A stretch of DNA of 64,000 nucleotides, taken from assembly GCF_051014685.1 (NCBI RefSeq), contig NW_027479042.1:1-64000 (forward strand), read 5' to 3'. The notes below the pieces were generated by a model. It ran no database searches. It was not told where the DNA came from and was given only the letters and a program-made list of their open reading frames with translations. Made by a program: the position numbers and the translations under genes. Below, in pieces: positions 10,701 through 23,050 of the stretch. Origin of the DNA: Ptiloglossa arizonensis. Taxonomy: Eukaryota; Arthropoda; Insecta; Hymenoptera; Colletidae. Position 1 is the stretch's first letter. Every line of letters begins with the position of its first letter.

Positions 10701-12058
10701 GCTGCACCAAACGCTTAACCAGAATGGCCTAGGGAAAAAATACACATACCGTTGTAATCGGACGAGTTTCTGCTTTCAGATGCAATAGGAATTTTTGTGT
10801 TAGGTCAATCCGTTCGCGAGATATGGGAGTTTGAAACTAAGAAATGGTTGAGAAGACAACAAATTTTTCGCACTTCTGCTGCTCCAAACGCTTAACCAGA
10901 ATGGCCTAGGGAAAAAATACACATACCGTTGAAATTGGGCGAGTTTCTACTTTCAGATGCAATAGGAATTTTTGGGTTAGGTCAATCCGTTCGCGACGTA
11001 TGGGAGTTTGAAGCTAAGAAACGGTAGAGAAGAGAACAAATTTTTCGCAATTCTGCTGCTCCAAACGCTTAACCAGAATGGCCTAGGGAAAAAATACACA
11101 TACCGTTGTAATCGGGCGAGTTTCTACTTTCAGACGCAACAGAAATTTTTGGGTTAGGTCAATCCGTTCGCGAGATATGGGAGTTTGAAGCCAAGAAATG
11201 GTTGAGAAGGCACAAAATTTTTCGCAATTCTGCTGCTTCAAACGCTTAACCAGAATGGCCTAGGGAAAAAAAAACACATACCGTTGTAATCGGGCGAGTT
11301 TCTACTTTCAGATGCAATAGGACTTTTTGGGTTAGGTCAGTCCGTTCGCGAGATATGGGAGTTTGAATCCAAGAAATGGTTGAGGAGGCTAAAAATTTTT
11401 CGCAATTCTGCTGCTTCAAAAGCTTAACCAGAATGGCCTAGGGAAAAAATACACATACCGTTGTAATTGGGCGAGTTTCTACTTTCAGATGCAATAGGAA
11501 TTTTTGTGTTAGGTCAATCCGTTCGCGACATATGGGAGTTTGAAGCTAAGAAACGGTTGAGAAGAGAACAAATTTTTCGCAATTCTGCTGCTCCAAACGC
11601 TTAACCAGAATGGCCTAGGGAAAAAATACACATACCGTTGTAATCGGGCGAGTTTCTACTTTCAGATGCAATAGGAATTTTTGGGTTAGGTCCATCCGTT
11701 CGCGAGATATGGGAGTTTGAAGCCAAGAAATGATTGAGAAGGCAAAAAATTTTTCGAACTTCTGCTGCTCCAAAAGCTTAAACAGAATGGCCTAGGGAAA
11801 AAATACACATACCGTTGTAATCGGGCGAGTTTCTACTTTCAGATGCAATAGGAATTTTTGGGTTAGGTCAATCCGTTCGCGAGATATGGGAGTTTGAAGC
11901 TAAGAAATGGTTGACAAGACAGTAAATTTTTCGCACTTCTGCTTCTCCAATCGCTTAACCAGAATGGCCTAGGGAAGAAATACACATACCGTTGTAATCG
12001 GGTGAGTTTCTACTTTCAGACGCAATAGGAATTTTTGGGTTAGGTCAATCCGTTCGCG
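7785..12058 (+). repeat. 10/11-monomer HOR, just over two copies
   Basis: The GTGTTAGGTCAATCC box followed by GACATATGG occurs at 7801, 9572 and 11520. The steps are 1,771 bp (10 monomers plus 1) and 1,948 bp (11 monomers plus 1). The extra base is an A in the A-run after CCTAGGG, near 9318 and 11266, shared by the copies. The second copy has one additional monomer around 10560-10740. The similarity stops near 12058, where CGAGATATGGGACTTTG replaces CGACATATGG. Confidence 0.9.
9318..9326 (+). other. Single-base insertion in A-run (HOR marker)
   Basis: The run after CCTAGGG has nine A bases directly followed by CACATACC, instead of six A bases, T, A and CACATACC. That is one base longer than the consensus. 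The same state recurs near 11266, so it predates the 11-monomer duplication. Confidence 0.85.
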
Positions 12059-12739
12059 AGATATGGGACTTTGAAGACAAGAAATGGTTGAGAAGGCAAA
12101 AAATTTTTCTCAATTCTGCTGCTCCAAACGCTTAACCAGAATGGTCCAGGGAAAAAATACACATACCATTGTAATCGGGCGAGTTTCTACTTTCAGATGC
12201 AATAGGAATTTTTGGGTTAGGTCAATCCGTTCGCGACATATGGGAGTTTGAAGCTAAGAAATGGTTGAGAAGACAACAAATTTTTCTCAATTCTGCTGCT
12301 CCAAACGCTTAGCCAGAATGGTCCAGGGAAAAAATACACATACCATTGTAATCGGGCGAGTTTCTACTTTCAGACACAACAGGAATTTTTGGGTTAGGTC
12401 AATCCGTTCGCGAAATATGGGAGTTTGAAGCCAAGAAATGGTTGACAAGACAACAAATTTTCCGCACTTCTGCTGCTCCAATCGCTTATCCAGAATGGCC
12501 TAGGGGGAAAATACACGTACCGTTGTAATCGGACGAGTTTCTACTTTCAAATGCAATAGGAATTTTTGCGTTAGGTCTATCCGTTCGCGAGATATGGGAG
12601 TTTGAAGCCAAGAAATGGTTGAGAAGGCAAAAAATTTTTCGCAATTCTGTTGCTTCAAACGCTTAACCAGAATGGCCTAGGGAAAAAATACACATACCGT
12701 TGTAATCGGGCGAGTTTCTACTTTCAGATGCAATAGGAC

Positions 12740-12916
12740 TTTTTGGGTTAGGTCAGTCCGTTCGCGAGATATGGGAGTTTGAAACCAAGAAATGGTTGAG
12801 GAGGCTAAAAATTTTTCGCAGTTCTGCTGCTTCAAAAGCTTAACCAGAATGGCCTAGGGAAAAAATACACATACCGTTGTAATTGGGCGAGTTTCTACTT
12901 TCAGATGCAATAGGAA
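12740..12916 (+). repeat. Class R monomer (representative; HindIII-bearing)
   Basis: Linked variants: GACTTTTTGGGTTAGGTCAG upstream, GGTTGAGGAGGCTAAAAATT, CTGCTGCTTCAAAAGCTTAA with a HindIII AAGCTT, then a TAATTGGGCG junction into class S. Copies recur throughout, for example near 880, 1942, 2300, 4080, 6740, 9390, 11340, 27800, 31515, 35590, 37340, 39485, 41240, 44780, 46020, 50990, 52045, 57715 and 60895. AAGCTT also occurs in related Q-type monomers at 17-24 kb. Confidence 0.8.
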
Positions 12917-13259
12917 TTTTTGGGTTAGGTCAATCCGTTCGCGAGATATGGGAGTTTAAAGCCAAGAAATGGTTGAGAAGGCAAAAAATTTTTCGCAATT
13001 CTGCTGCACCAAACGCTTAACCAGAATGGCCTGGGGAAAAAATACACATACCGTTGTAATCGGACGAGTTTCTGCTTTCAGATGCAATAGGAATTTTTGT
13101 TTTAGGTCAATCCGTTCGCGAGATATGGGAGTTTGAAGCTAAGAAATGGTTGAGAAGACAACAAATTTTTCGCACTTCTGCTGCTCCAAACGCTTAACCA
13201 GAATGGCCTACGGAAAAAATACACATACCGTTGTAATTGGGCGAGTTTCTACTTTCAGA

Positions 13260-13436
13260 TGCAATAGGAATTTTTGGGTTAGGTCAATCCGTTCGCGACG
13301 TATGGGAGTTTGAAGCTAAGAAACGGTTGAGAAGAGAACAAATTTTTCGCAATTCTGCTGCTCCAAACGCTTAACCAGAATGGCCTAGGGAAAAAATACA
13401 CATACCGTTGTAATCGGGCGAGTTTCTACTTTCAGA
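13260..13436 (+). repeat. Class S monomer (representative)
   Basis: Linked variants: TAATTGGGCGAG at the entry junction, CGACATATGG or CGACGTATGG, AAGAAACGGTTGAGAAGAG and AACAAATTTTTCGCAATTC. The CGACGTATGG form loses the A required in the CENP-B-like core. In early blocks (2701, 3409, 9070, 11022) AAACGGTAG replaces AAACGGTTG. Confidence 0.78.
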
Positions 13437-13613
13437 CGCAACAGAAATTTTTGGGTTAGGTCAATCCGTTCGCGAGATATGGGAGTTTAAAGCCAAGAAA
13501 TGGTTGAGAAGGCAAAAAATTTTTCGCAATTCTGCTGCACCAAACGCTTAACCAGAATGGCCTAGGGAAAAAATACACATACCGTTGTAATCGGACGAGT
13601 TTCTGCTTTCAGA
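13437..13613 (+). repeat. Class V monomer (representative)
   Basis: Linked variants: CAGACGCAACAGAAATT at entry, GAGTTTAAAGCC instead of GAGTTTGAAGCC, GCTGCACCAAACGC, often GGCCTGGGG, and exit through CGGACGAGTTTCTGC. It follows class S and precedes class P in most blocks from 2.8 to 63.8 kb. A subset between 28 and 60 kb has AAATAGTTGAG. Confidence 0.78.
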
Positions 13614-14340
13614 TGCAATAGGAATTTTTGTGTTAGGTCAATCCGTTCGCGAGATATGGGAGTTTGAAGCTAAGAAATGGTTGAGAAGACAACAAATTTT
13701 TCGCACATCTGCTGCTCCAAACGCTTAACCAGAAAGGCCCAGGGAAAAAATACACATACCGTTGTAATCGGGCGAGTTTCTACTTTCAGATGCAATAGGA
13801 ATTTTTGGGTTAGGTCATTCCGTTCGCGAGATATGGGAGTTTGAAGCTAAGAAATGGTTGAGAAGACAACAAATTTTTCGCAATTCTGCTGCTCCAAACG
13901 CTTAACCAGAATGGCCCAGGGAAAAAATACACATACCGTTGTAATCGGGCGAGTTTCTACTTTCAGATGCAATAGGAATTTTTGGGTTAGGCTAATCCGT
14001 TCGCGAGATATGGGAGTTTGAAACTAAGAAATGGTTGAGAAGACAACAAATTTTTCGCACTTCTGCTGCTCCAAACGCTTAACCAGAATGGCCTAGGGAA
14101 AAAATACACATTCCGTTGTAATCGGGCGAGTTTCTACTTTCAGATGCAATAGAAATTTTTGGGTTAGGTCAATCCGTTCGCGACATATGGGAGATTGAAG
14201 CTAAGAAATGGTTGAGAAGACAACAAATTTTTCGCAATTCTGCTGCTCCAAACGCTTAACCAGAATGGCCCAGGGAAAAAATACACATACCGTTGTAATC
14301 GGGCGAGTTTCTACTTTCAGATGCAATAGGAATTTTTGGG

Positions 14341-14517
14341 TTAGGTCAATCCGTTCGCGAGATATGGGAGTTTGAAGCTAAGAAATGGTTGACAAGACAA
14401 TAAATTTTTCGCACTTCTGCTTCTCCAATCGCTTAACCAGAATGGCCTAGGGAAGAAATACACATACCGTTGTAATCGGGCGAGTTTCTACTTTCAGACG
14501 CAATAGGAATTTTTGGG
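14341..14517 (+). repeat. Class U monomer (representative)
   Basis: Linked variants: GTTGACAAGACAATAAATT or GACAGTAAATT, CTTCTGCTTCTCC, CCAATCGCTTAACC and GGGAAGAAATACAC. Other copies lie around 5700, 8180, 9955, 11905, 16497, 19507, 20217, 25170, 27118, 29068, 30838, 32957, 34912, 38800, 46582, 48352 and 50305. It is usually followed by a monomer with CGACATATGG and the TTTCTCAATTCTGC end, so U and its follower move as a pair. Confidence 0.8.
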
Positions 14518-14823
14518 TTAGGTCAATCCGTTCGCGACATATGGGAGTTTGAAGCTAAGAAATGGTTGAGAAGACAACAAATTTTTCTCAATTCTGCTGC
14601 TCCAAACGCTTAACCAGAATGGTCCAGGGAAAAAATACACATACCGTTGTAATCGGGCGAGTTTCTACTTTCAGATGCAATAGGAATTTTTGGGTTAGGT
14701 CAATCCGTTCGCGAGATATGGGAGTTTGAAGCTAAGAAATGGTTGAGAAGACAACAAATTTTTCGCAATTCTGCTGCTCCAAACGCTTAACCAGAATGGC
14801 CTAGGGAAAAAATACACATACCG

Positions 14824-15006
14824 TTGTATTCGGGAGAGTTTCTACTTTCAGACGCAACAGGAATTTTTGGGTTAGGTCAATCCGTTCGCGAAATATGGGA
14901 GTTTGAAGCCAAGAAATGGTTGACAAGACAACAAATTTTCCACACTTCTGCTGCTCCAATCGCTTATCCAGAATGGCCTATGGGGAAAATACACGTACCG
15001 TTGTAA
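14824..15006 (+). repeat. Class T monomer (representative of 14 intact copies)
   Basis: Class T is defined by linked changes: TATTCGGGAGAG for TAATCGGGCGAG, CGCAACAGG, CGAAATATGG, GTTGACAAGACAACAAATT, TTTTCCGC, CCAATCGCTTATCC for CCAAACGCTTAACC, and GGGGGAAAATACACGTACC. Near-identical copies start at 26328, 30220, 32165, 36412, 36943, 38005, 40306, 40837, 41899, 51811, 52519, 53935 and 60661. Earlier related units lie near 486 and 1548. Two of the changes each remove a stop, leaving 60 open codons from a TTG, with no ATG start. I read it as a satellite variant, not a gene. Confidence 0.85.
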
Positions 15007-15053
15007 TCGGGCGAGTTTCCACTTTCAAGTGCAATAGGAATTTTTGCGTTAGG

Positions 15054-16498
15054 TCAATCCGTTCGCGAGATATGGGAGTTTGAAGCCAAGAAATGGTTGA
15101 GAAGGCAAAAAATTTTTCGCAATTCTGCTGCTTCAAACGCTTAACCAGAATGGCCTAGGGAAAAAATACACATACCGTTGTAATCGGGCGAGTTTCTACT
15201 TTCAGACGCAACAGAAATTTTTGGGTTAGGTCAATCCGTTCGCGAGATATGGGAGTTTAAAGCCAGGAAATGGTTGAGAAGGCAAAAAATTTTTCGCAAT
15301 TCTGCTGCACCAAACGCTTAACCAGAATGGCCTGGGGAAAAAATACACATACCGTTGTAATCGGACGAGTCTCTGCTTTCAGATGCAATAGGAATTTTTG
15401 TGTTAGGTCAATCCGTTCGCGAGATATGGGAGTTTGAAGCTAAGATATGGTTGAGAAGACAACAAATTTTTCGCACTTCTGCTGCTCCAAACGCTTAACC
15501 AGAATGGCCCAGGGAAAAAATACACATACCGTTGTAATCGGGCGAGTTTCTACTTTCAGATGCAATAGGAATTTTTGGGTTAGGTCAGTCCGTTCGCGAG
15601 ATATGGTAGTTTGAAGCCAAGAAATGGTTGAGAAGGCAAAAAATTGTTCGCAATTGTGCTGCTCCAAACGCTTAACCAGAATGGCCTAGGGAAAAAATAC
15701 ACATATCTTTATAATCGGGCGAGTTTCTACTTTCAGATGCAATAGGAATTTTTGGGTTAGGTCAATCCGTTCGCGAGATATGGGAGTTTGAAGCCAAGAA
15801 ATGGTTGAGAAGGCAAAAAATTTTTCGCAATTCTGCTGCTTCAAACGCTTAACCAGAATGGCCTAGGGAAAAAATACACATACCGTTGTAATCGGGCGAG
15901 TTTCTACTTTCAGACGCAACAGAAATTTTTGGGTTAGGTCAATCCGTTCGCGAGATATGGGAGTTTAAAGCCAGGAAATGGTTGAGAAGGCAAAAAATTT
16001 TTCGCAATTCTGCTGCACCAAACGCTTAACCAGAATGGCCTGGGGAAAAAATACACATACCGTTGTAATCGGACGAGTCTCTGCTTTCAGATGCAATAGG
16101 AATTTTTGTGTTAGGTCAATCCGTTCGCGAGATATGGGAGTTTGAAGCTAAGATATGGTTGAGAAGACAACAAATTTTTCGCACTTCTGCTGCTCCAAAC
16201 GCTTAACCAGAATGGCCCAGGGAAAAAATACACATACCGTTGTAATCGGGCGAGTTTCTACTTTCAGATGCAATAGGAATTTTTGGGTTAGGTCAGTCCG
16301 TTCGCGAGATATGGTAGTTTGAAGCCAAGAAATGGTTGAGAAGGCAAAAAATTGTTCGCAATTGTGCTGCTCCAAACGCTTAACCAGAATGGCCTAGGGA
16401 AAAAATACACATATCTTTATAATCGGGCGAGTTTCTACTTTCAGATGCAATAGGAATTTTTGGGTTAGGTCAATCCGTTCGCGAGATATGGGAGTTTG
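15054..16498 (+). repeat. 4-monomer HOR, two copies (708 bp unit)
   Basis: CAGACGCAACAG occurs at 15203 and 15911, and the rare markers AGCCAGGAAATGG, GCTAAGATATGG and AAAATTGTTCGCAATTGTG repeat at the same 708-bp offset. Similarity ends near 16498, where GCCAAG changes to GCTAAG. Confidence 0.9.
15572..15748 (+). repeat. Class Y monomer (representative; MfeI-bearing)
   Basis: Linked variants: AAGGCAAAAAATT or AAGGAAAAAAATT followed by TCGCAATTGTGCTGCTCC, which creates an MfeI site CAATTG not present in other classes, often with ATATGGTAG. Copies occur near 5200, 16365, 19370, 20080, 22910, 25035, 26980, 28925, 32110, 32818, 33350, 34765, 36355, 40250, 42905, 43790, 50165, 51757, 52465, 53173, 53880, 54590, 56357, 56890, 58483, 59368, 59900, 60608, 61316, 62908 and 63968. 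Confidence 0.78.
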
Positions 16499-19400
16499 AA
16501 GCTAAGAAATGGTTGACAAGACAATAAATTTTTCGCACTTCTGCTTCTCCAATCGCTTAACCAGAATGGCCTAGGGAAGAAATACACATACCGTTGTAAT
16601 CGGGTGAGTTTCTACTTTCAGACGCAATAGGAGTTTTTGGGTTAGGTCAATCCGTTCGCGACATATGGGTGTTTGAAGCTAAGAAATGGTTGAGAATACA
16701 ACAAATTTTTCTCAATTCTGCTGCTCCAAACGCTTAACCAGAATGGTCCAGGGAAAAAATACACATACCGTTGTAATCGGGCGAGTTTCTACTTTCAGAT
16801 GCAATAGGAATTTTTGGGTTAGGTCAATCCGTTCGCGAGATATGGGAGTTTGAAGCTAAGAAATGGTTGAGAAGAGAACTTATTTTTCGCAATTCTGCTG
16901 CTTCAAACGCTTAACCAGAATGGCCTAGGGAAAAAATACACATACCGTTGTAATCGGGCGAGTTTCTGCTTTCAGATGCAATAGGAATTTTTGTGTTAGG
17001 TCAATCCGTTCGCGAGATATGGGAGTTTGAAGCTAAGAAATGGTTGAGAAGGCAAAAAATTTTTCGCAATTCTGCTGCCCCAAACGCTTAACCAGAATGG
17101 CCCAGGGAAAAAATACACACTCCGTTGTAATCGGGCGAATTTCTACTTTCAGATGCAATAGGACTTTTTGGGTCAGGTCAGTCCGTTCGCGAGATATGGG
17201 AGTTTGAAGCCAAGAAATGGTTGAGAAGGCAAAAAATTTTTCGCAATTCTGCTGCTTCAAAAGCTTAACCAGAATGGCCTAGGGAAAAAATACACATACC
17301 GTTGTAATTGGGCGAGTTTCTACTTTCATATGCAATAGGAATTTTTGGGTTAGGTCAATCCGTTCGCGAGATATGGGAGTGTAAAGCTAAGAAATGGTTG
17401 AGAAGAGAACAAATTTTTCGCAATTCTGCTGCTCCAAACGCTTAACCGGAATGGCCTAGGGAAAAAATACACATACCGTTGTAATCGGGCGAGTTTCTAC
17501 TTTCAGATGCAATGGTAATTTTTGGGTTAGGTCAAACCGTTCGCGACATATGGGAGTTTGAAACTAAGAAATGGTTGAGAAGGCAACAAATTTTTCGCAA
17601 TTCTGCTGCTCCAAACGCTTAACGAGAATGGCCTGGGGAAAAAATACACGTACCGTTGAAATCGGGCGAGTTTCTACTTTCAAATGCAATAGGAATTTTT
17701 GGGTTAGGTCAATCCGTTCGCGAGATATGGGAGTTTGAAGCTAAGAAATGGTTGAGAAGAGAACTTATTTTTCGCAATTCTGCTGCTTCAAACGCTTAAC
17801 CAGAATGGCCTAGGGAAAAAATACACATACCGTTGTAATTGGGCGAGTTTCTACTTTCAGATGCAATAGGAATTTTTGGGTTAGGTCAATCAGTTTGCGA
17901 CATATGGGAGTTTGAAGCTAAGAAATGGTTGAGAAGGCAAAAAATTCTTCGCAATTCTGCTGCTTCAAAAGCTTAACCAGAATGGCCTAGGGGAAAAATA
18001 CACATACCGTTGTAATTGGGCGAGTTTCTACTTTCATATGCAATAGGAATCTTTGGGTCAGGTCAGTCCGTTCGCGAGATATGGGAGTTTGAAGCCAAGA
18101 AATGGTTGAGAAGGCAAAAAATTTTTCGCAATTCTGCTGCTTCAAAAGCTTAACCAGAATGGCCTAGGGGAAAAATACACATACCGTTGTAATTGGGCGA
18201 GTTTCTACTTTCATATGCAATAGGAATTTTTGGGTTCGGTCAATCCGTTCGCGAGGTATGGGAGTTTAAAGCCAAGAAATGGTTGAGAAGGCAAAAAATT
18301 TTTCGCAATTCTGCTGCTTCAAAAGCTTAACCAGAATGGCCTAGGGAAAAAATACACATACCGTTGTAATTGGGCGAGTTTCTACTTTCAGATGCAATGG
18401 GAATTTTTGGGTTAGGTCAAACCGTTCGCGACATATGGGAGTTTGAAACTAAGAAATGGTTGAGAAGAGAACTTATTTTTCGCAATTCTGCTGCTTCAAA
18501 CGCTTAACCAGAATGGCCTAGGGAAAAAATACACATACCGTTGTAATCGGGCGAGTTTCTACTTTCAGATGCAATGGTAATTTTTGGGTTAGGTCAAACC
18601 GTTCGCGACATATGGGAGTTTGAAACTAAGAAATGGTTGAGAAGGCAACAAATTTTTCGCAATTCTGCTGCTCCAAACGCTTAACCGGAATGGCCTAGGG
18701 AAAAAATACACATACCGTTGTAATCGGGCGAGTTTCTACTTTCTGATGCAATAGGAAATTTTTGGTTAGGTCAATCCGTTCGCGAGATATGGGAGTTTGA
18801 AGCCAAGAAATGGTTGAGAAGGCAAAAAATTTTTCGCAATTCTGCTGCTTCAAACGCTTAACCAGAATGGCCTAGGGAAAAAATACACATACCGTTGTAA
18901 TCGGGCGAGTTTCTACTTTCAGATGCAATGGTAATTTTTGGGTTAGGTCAAACCGTTCGCGACATATGGGAGTTTGAAACTAAGAAATGGTTGAGAAGGC
19001 AACAAATTTTTCGCAATTCTGCTGCTCCAAACGCTTAACCAGAATGGCCTGGGGAAAAAATACACATACCGTTGTAATCGGACGAGTCTCTGCTTTCAGA
19101 TGCAATAGGAATTTTTGTGTTAGGTCAATCCGTTCGCGAGATATGGGAGTTTGAAGCTAAGAAATGGTTGAGAAGACAACAAATTTTTCGCACTTCTGCT
19201 GCTCCAAACGCTTAACCAGAAAGGTCCAGGGAAAAAATACACATACCGTTGTAATCGGGCGAGTTTCTACTTTCAGATGCAATAGGAATTTTTGGGTTAG
19301 GTCAGTCCGTTCGCGAGATATGGTAGTTTGAAGCCAAGAAATGGTTGAGAAGGCAAAAAATTTTTCGCAATTGTGCTGCTCCAAACGCTTAACCAGAATG

Positions 19401-22400
19401 GCCTAGGGAAAAAATACACATATCTTTATAATCGGGCGAGTTTCTACTTTCAGATGCAATAGGAATTTTTGGGTTAGGTCAATCCGTTCGCGAGATATGG
19501 GAGTTTGAAGCTAAGAAATGGTTGACAAGACAATAAATTTTTCGCACTTCTGCTTCTCCAATCGCTTAACCAGAATGGCCTAGGGAAGAAATACACATAC
19601 CGTTGTAATCGGGTGAGTTTCTACTTTCAGACGCAATAGGAATTTTTGGGTTAGGTCAATCCGTTCGCGACATATGGGTGTTTGAAGCTAAGAAATGGTT
19701 GAGAATACAACAAATTTTTCTCAATTCTGCTGCTCCAAACGCTTAACCAGAATGGTCCAGGGAAAAAATACACATACCGTTGTAATCGGGCGAGTTTCTA
19801 CTTTCAGATGCAATAGGAATTTTTGGGTTAGGTCAATCCGTTCGCGAGATATGGGAGTTTGAAGCTAAGAAATGGTTGAGAAGAGAACTTATTTTTCGCA
19901 ATTCTGCTGCTTCAAACGCTTAACCAGAATGGCCCAGGGAAAAAATACACATACCGTTGTAATCGGGCGAGTTTCTACTTTCAGATGCAATAGGAATTTT
20001 TGGGTTAGGTCAGTCCGTTCGCGAGATATGGTAGTTTGAAGCCAAGAAATGGTTGAGAAGGCAAAAAATTGTTCGCAATTGTGCTGCTCCAAACGCTTAA
20101 CCAGAATGGCCTAGGGAAAAAATACACATATCTTTATAATCGGGCGAGTTTCTACTTTCAGATGCAATAGGAATTTTTGGGTTAGGTCAATCCGTTCGCG
20201 AGATATGGGAGTTTGAAGCTAAGAAATGGTTGACAAGACAATAAATTTTTCGCACTTCTGCTTCTCCAATCGCTTAACCAGAATTGCCTAGGGAAGAAAT
20301 ACACATACCGTTGTAATCGGGTGAGTTTCTACTTTCAGACGCAATAGGAGTTTTTGGGTTAGGTCAATCCGTTCGCGACATATGGGTGTTTGAAGCTAAG
20401 AAATGGTTGAGAATACAACAAATTTTTCTCAATTCTGCTGCTCCAAACGCTTAACCAGAATGGTCCAGGGAAAAAATACACATACCGTTGTAATCGGGCG
20501 AGTTTCTACTTTCAGATGCAATAGGAATTTTTGGGTTAGGTCAATCCGTTCGCGAGATATGGGAGTTTGAAGCTAAGAAATGGTTGAGAAGAGAACTTAT
20601 TTTTCGCAATTCTGCTGCTTCAAACGCTTAACCAGAATGGCCTAGGGAAAAAATACACATACCGTTGTAATCGGGCGAGTTTCTGCTTTCAGATGCAATA
20701 GGAATTTTTGTGTTAGGTCAATCCGTTCGCGAGATATGGGAGTTTGAAGCTAAGAAATGGTTGAGAAGGCAAAAAATTTTTCGCAATTCTGCTGCCCCAA
20801 ACGCTTAACCAGAATGGCCCAGGGAAAAAATACACACTCCGTTGTAATCGGGCGAATTTCTACTTTCAGATGCAATAGGACTTTTTGGGTCAGGTCAGTC
20901 CGTTCGCGAGATATGGGAGTTTGAAGCCAAGAAATGGTTGAGAAGGCAAAAAATTTTTCGCAATTCTGCTGCTTCAAAAGCTTAACCAGAATGGCCTAGG
21001 GAAAAAATACACATACCGTTGTAATTGGGCGAGTTTCTACTTTCATATGCAATAGGAATTTTTGGGTTAGGTCAATCCGTTCGCGAGATATGGGAGTGTA
21101 AAGCTAAGAAATGGTTGAGAAGAGAACAAATTTTTCGCAATTCTGCTGCTCCAAACGCTTAACCGGAATGGCCTAGGGAAAAAATACACATACCGTTGTA
21201 ATCGGGCGAGTTTCTACTTTCAGATGCAATGGTAATTTTTGGGTTAGGTCAAACCGTTCGCGACATATGGGAGTTTGAAACTAAGAAATGGTTGAGAAGG
21301 CAACAAATTTTTCGCAATTCTGCTGCTCCAAACGCTTAACGAGAATGGCCTGGGGAAAAAATACACGTACCGTTGAAATCGGGCGAGTTTCTACTTTCAA
21401 ATGCAATAGGAATTTTTGGGTTAGGTCAATCAGTTTGCGACATATGGGAGTTTGAAGCTAAGAAATGGTTGAGAAGGCAAAAAATTCTTCGCAATTCTGC
21501 TGCTTCAAAAGCTTAACCAGAATGGCCTAGGGGAAAAATACACATACCGTTGTAATTGGGCGAGTTTCTACTTTCATATGCAATAGGAATCTTTGGGTCA
21601 GGTCAGTCCGTTCGCGAGATATGGGAGTTTGAAGCCAAGAAATGGTTGAGAAGGCAAAAAATTTTTCGCAATTCTGCTGCTTCAAAAGCTTAACCAGGAT
21701 GGCCTAGGGGAAAAATACACATACCGTTGTAATTGGGCGAGTTTCTACTTTCATATGCAATAGGAATTTTTGGGTTAGGTCAATCCGTTCGCGAGGTATG
21801 GGAGTTTAAAGCCAAGAAATGGTTGAGAAGGCAAAAAATTTTTCGCAATTCTGCTGCTTCAAAAGCTTAACCAGAATGGCCTAGGGAAAAAATACACATA
21901 CCGTTGTAATTGGGCGAGTTTCTACTTTCAGATGCAATGGGAATTTTTGGGTTAGGTCAAACCGTTCGCGACATATGGGAGTTTGAAACTAAGAAATGGT
22001 TGAGAAGAGAACTTATTTTTCGCAATTCTGCTGCTTCAAACGCTTAACCAGAATGGCCTAGGGAAAAAATACACATACCGTTGTAATCGGGCGAGTTTCT
22101 ACTTTCAGATGCAATGGTAATTTTTGGGTTAGGTCAAACCGTTCGCGACATATGGGAGTTTGAAACTAAGGAATGGTTGAGAAGGCAACAAATTTTTCGC
22201 AATTCTGCTGCTCCAAACGCTTAACCGGAATGGCCTAGGGAAAAAATACACATACCTTTGTAATCGGGCGAGTTTCTACTTTCTGATGCAATAGGAATTT
22301 TTTGGTTAGGTCAATCCGTTCGCGAGATATGGGAGTTTGAAGCCAAGAAATGGTTGAGAAGGCAAAAAATTTTTCGCAATTCTGCTGCTTCAAACGCTTA

Positions 22401-23050
22401 ACCAGAATGGCCTAGGGAAAAAATACACATACCGTTGTAATCGGGCGAGTTTCTACTTTCAGATGCAATGGTAATTTTTGGGTTAGGTCAAACCGTTCGC
22501 GACATATGGGAGTTTGAAACTAAGAAATGGTTGAGAAGGCAACAAATTTTTCGCAATTCTGCTGCTCCAAACGCTTAACCAGAATGGCCTGGGGAAAAAA
22601 TACACATACCGTTGTAATCGGACGAGTCTCTGCTTTCAGATGCAATAGGAATTTTTGTGTTAGGTCAATCCGTTCGCGAGATATGGGAGTTTGAAGCTAA
22701 GAAATGGTTGAGAAGACAACAAATTTTTCGCACTTCTGCTGCTCCAAACGCTTAACCAGAATGGCCCAGCGAAAAAATACACATACCGTTGTAATCGGGC
22801 GAGTTTCTACTTTCAGATGCAATAGGAATTTTTGGGTTAGGTCAGTCCGTTCGCGAGATATGGTAGTTTGAAGCCAAGAAATGGTTGAGAAGGCAAAAAA
22901 TTTTTCGCAATTGTGCTGCTCCAAACGCTTAACCAGAATGGCCTAGGGAAAAAATACACATATCTTTATAATCGGGCGAGTTTCTACTTTCAGATGCAAT
23001 AGGAATTTTTGGGTTAGGTCAATCCGTTCGCGAGATATGGGAGTTTGAAG
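16204..23050 (+). repeat. 21-monomer unit, second copy one monomer shorter
   Basis: Bases 16204-17700 recur 3,717 bp downstream (21 x 177; CACGTACCGTTGAAATCG at 17647 and 21364). From 17881 onward the offset is 3,540 bp (20 x 177; CAATCAGTTTGCGAC in both), as far as about 23050. One monomer near 17700-17880, carrying GAACTTATTTTTCGC, is therefore absent from the downstream copy. A whole-monomer deletion by unequal exchange is the simplest reading. Confidence 0.88.

Larger units (their letters stand above)
12059..15053 (+). repeat. Satellite mosaic without clear HOR period
   Basis: About 17 monomers with no internal long-period repetition that I could detect. The segment at about 12.7-13.7 kb runs R, S-like, V, P with the rare TTTTTGTTTTAGG marker (near 13095), which I saw again at about 47.25 and 49.03 kb. 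Segments at 13.7-14.8 kb are mostly generic GACAACAAATT monomers. A full class T monomer lies at 14824-15006, and a hybrid T monomer at about 12350-12530 has a generic upstream part. Confidence 0.7.

Noticed and set aside
14824..15006. Sixty-codon forward open frames in class T monomers
   Set aside because: They begin at TTG, end at the next monomer's TAA, have no ATG, and are repeat units with no coding context.
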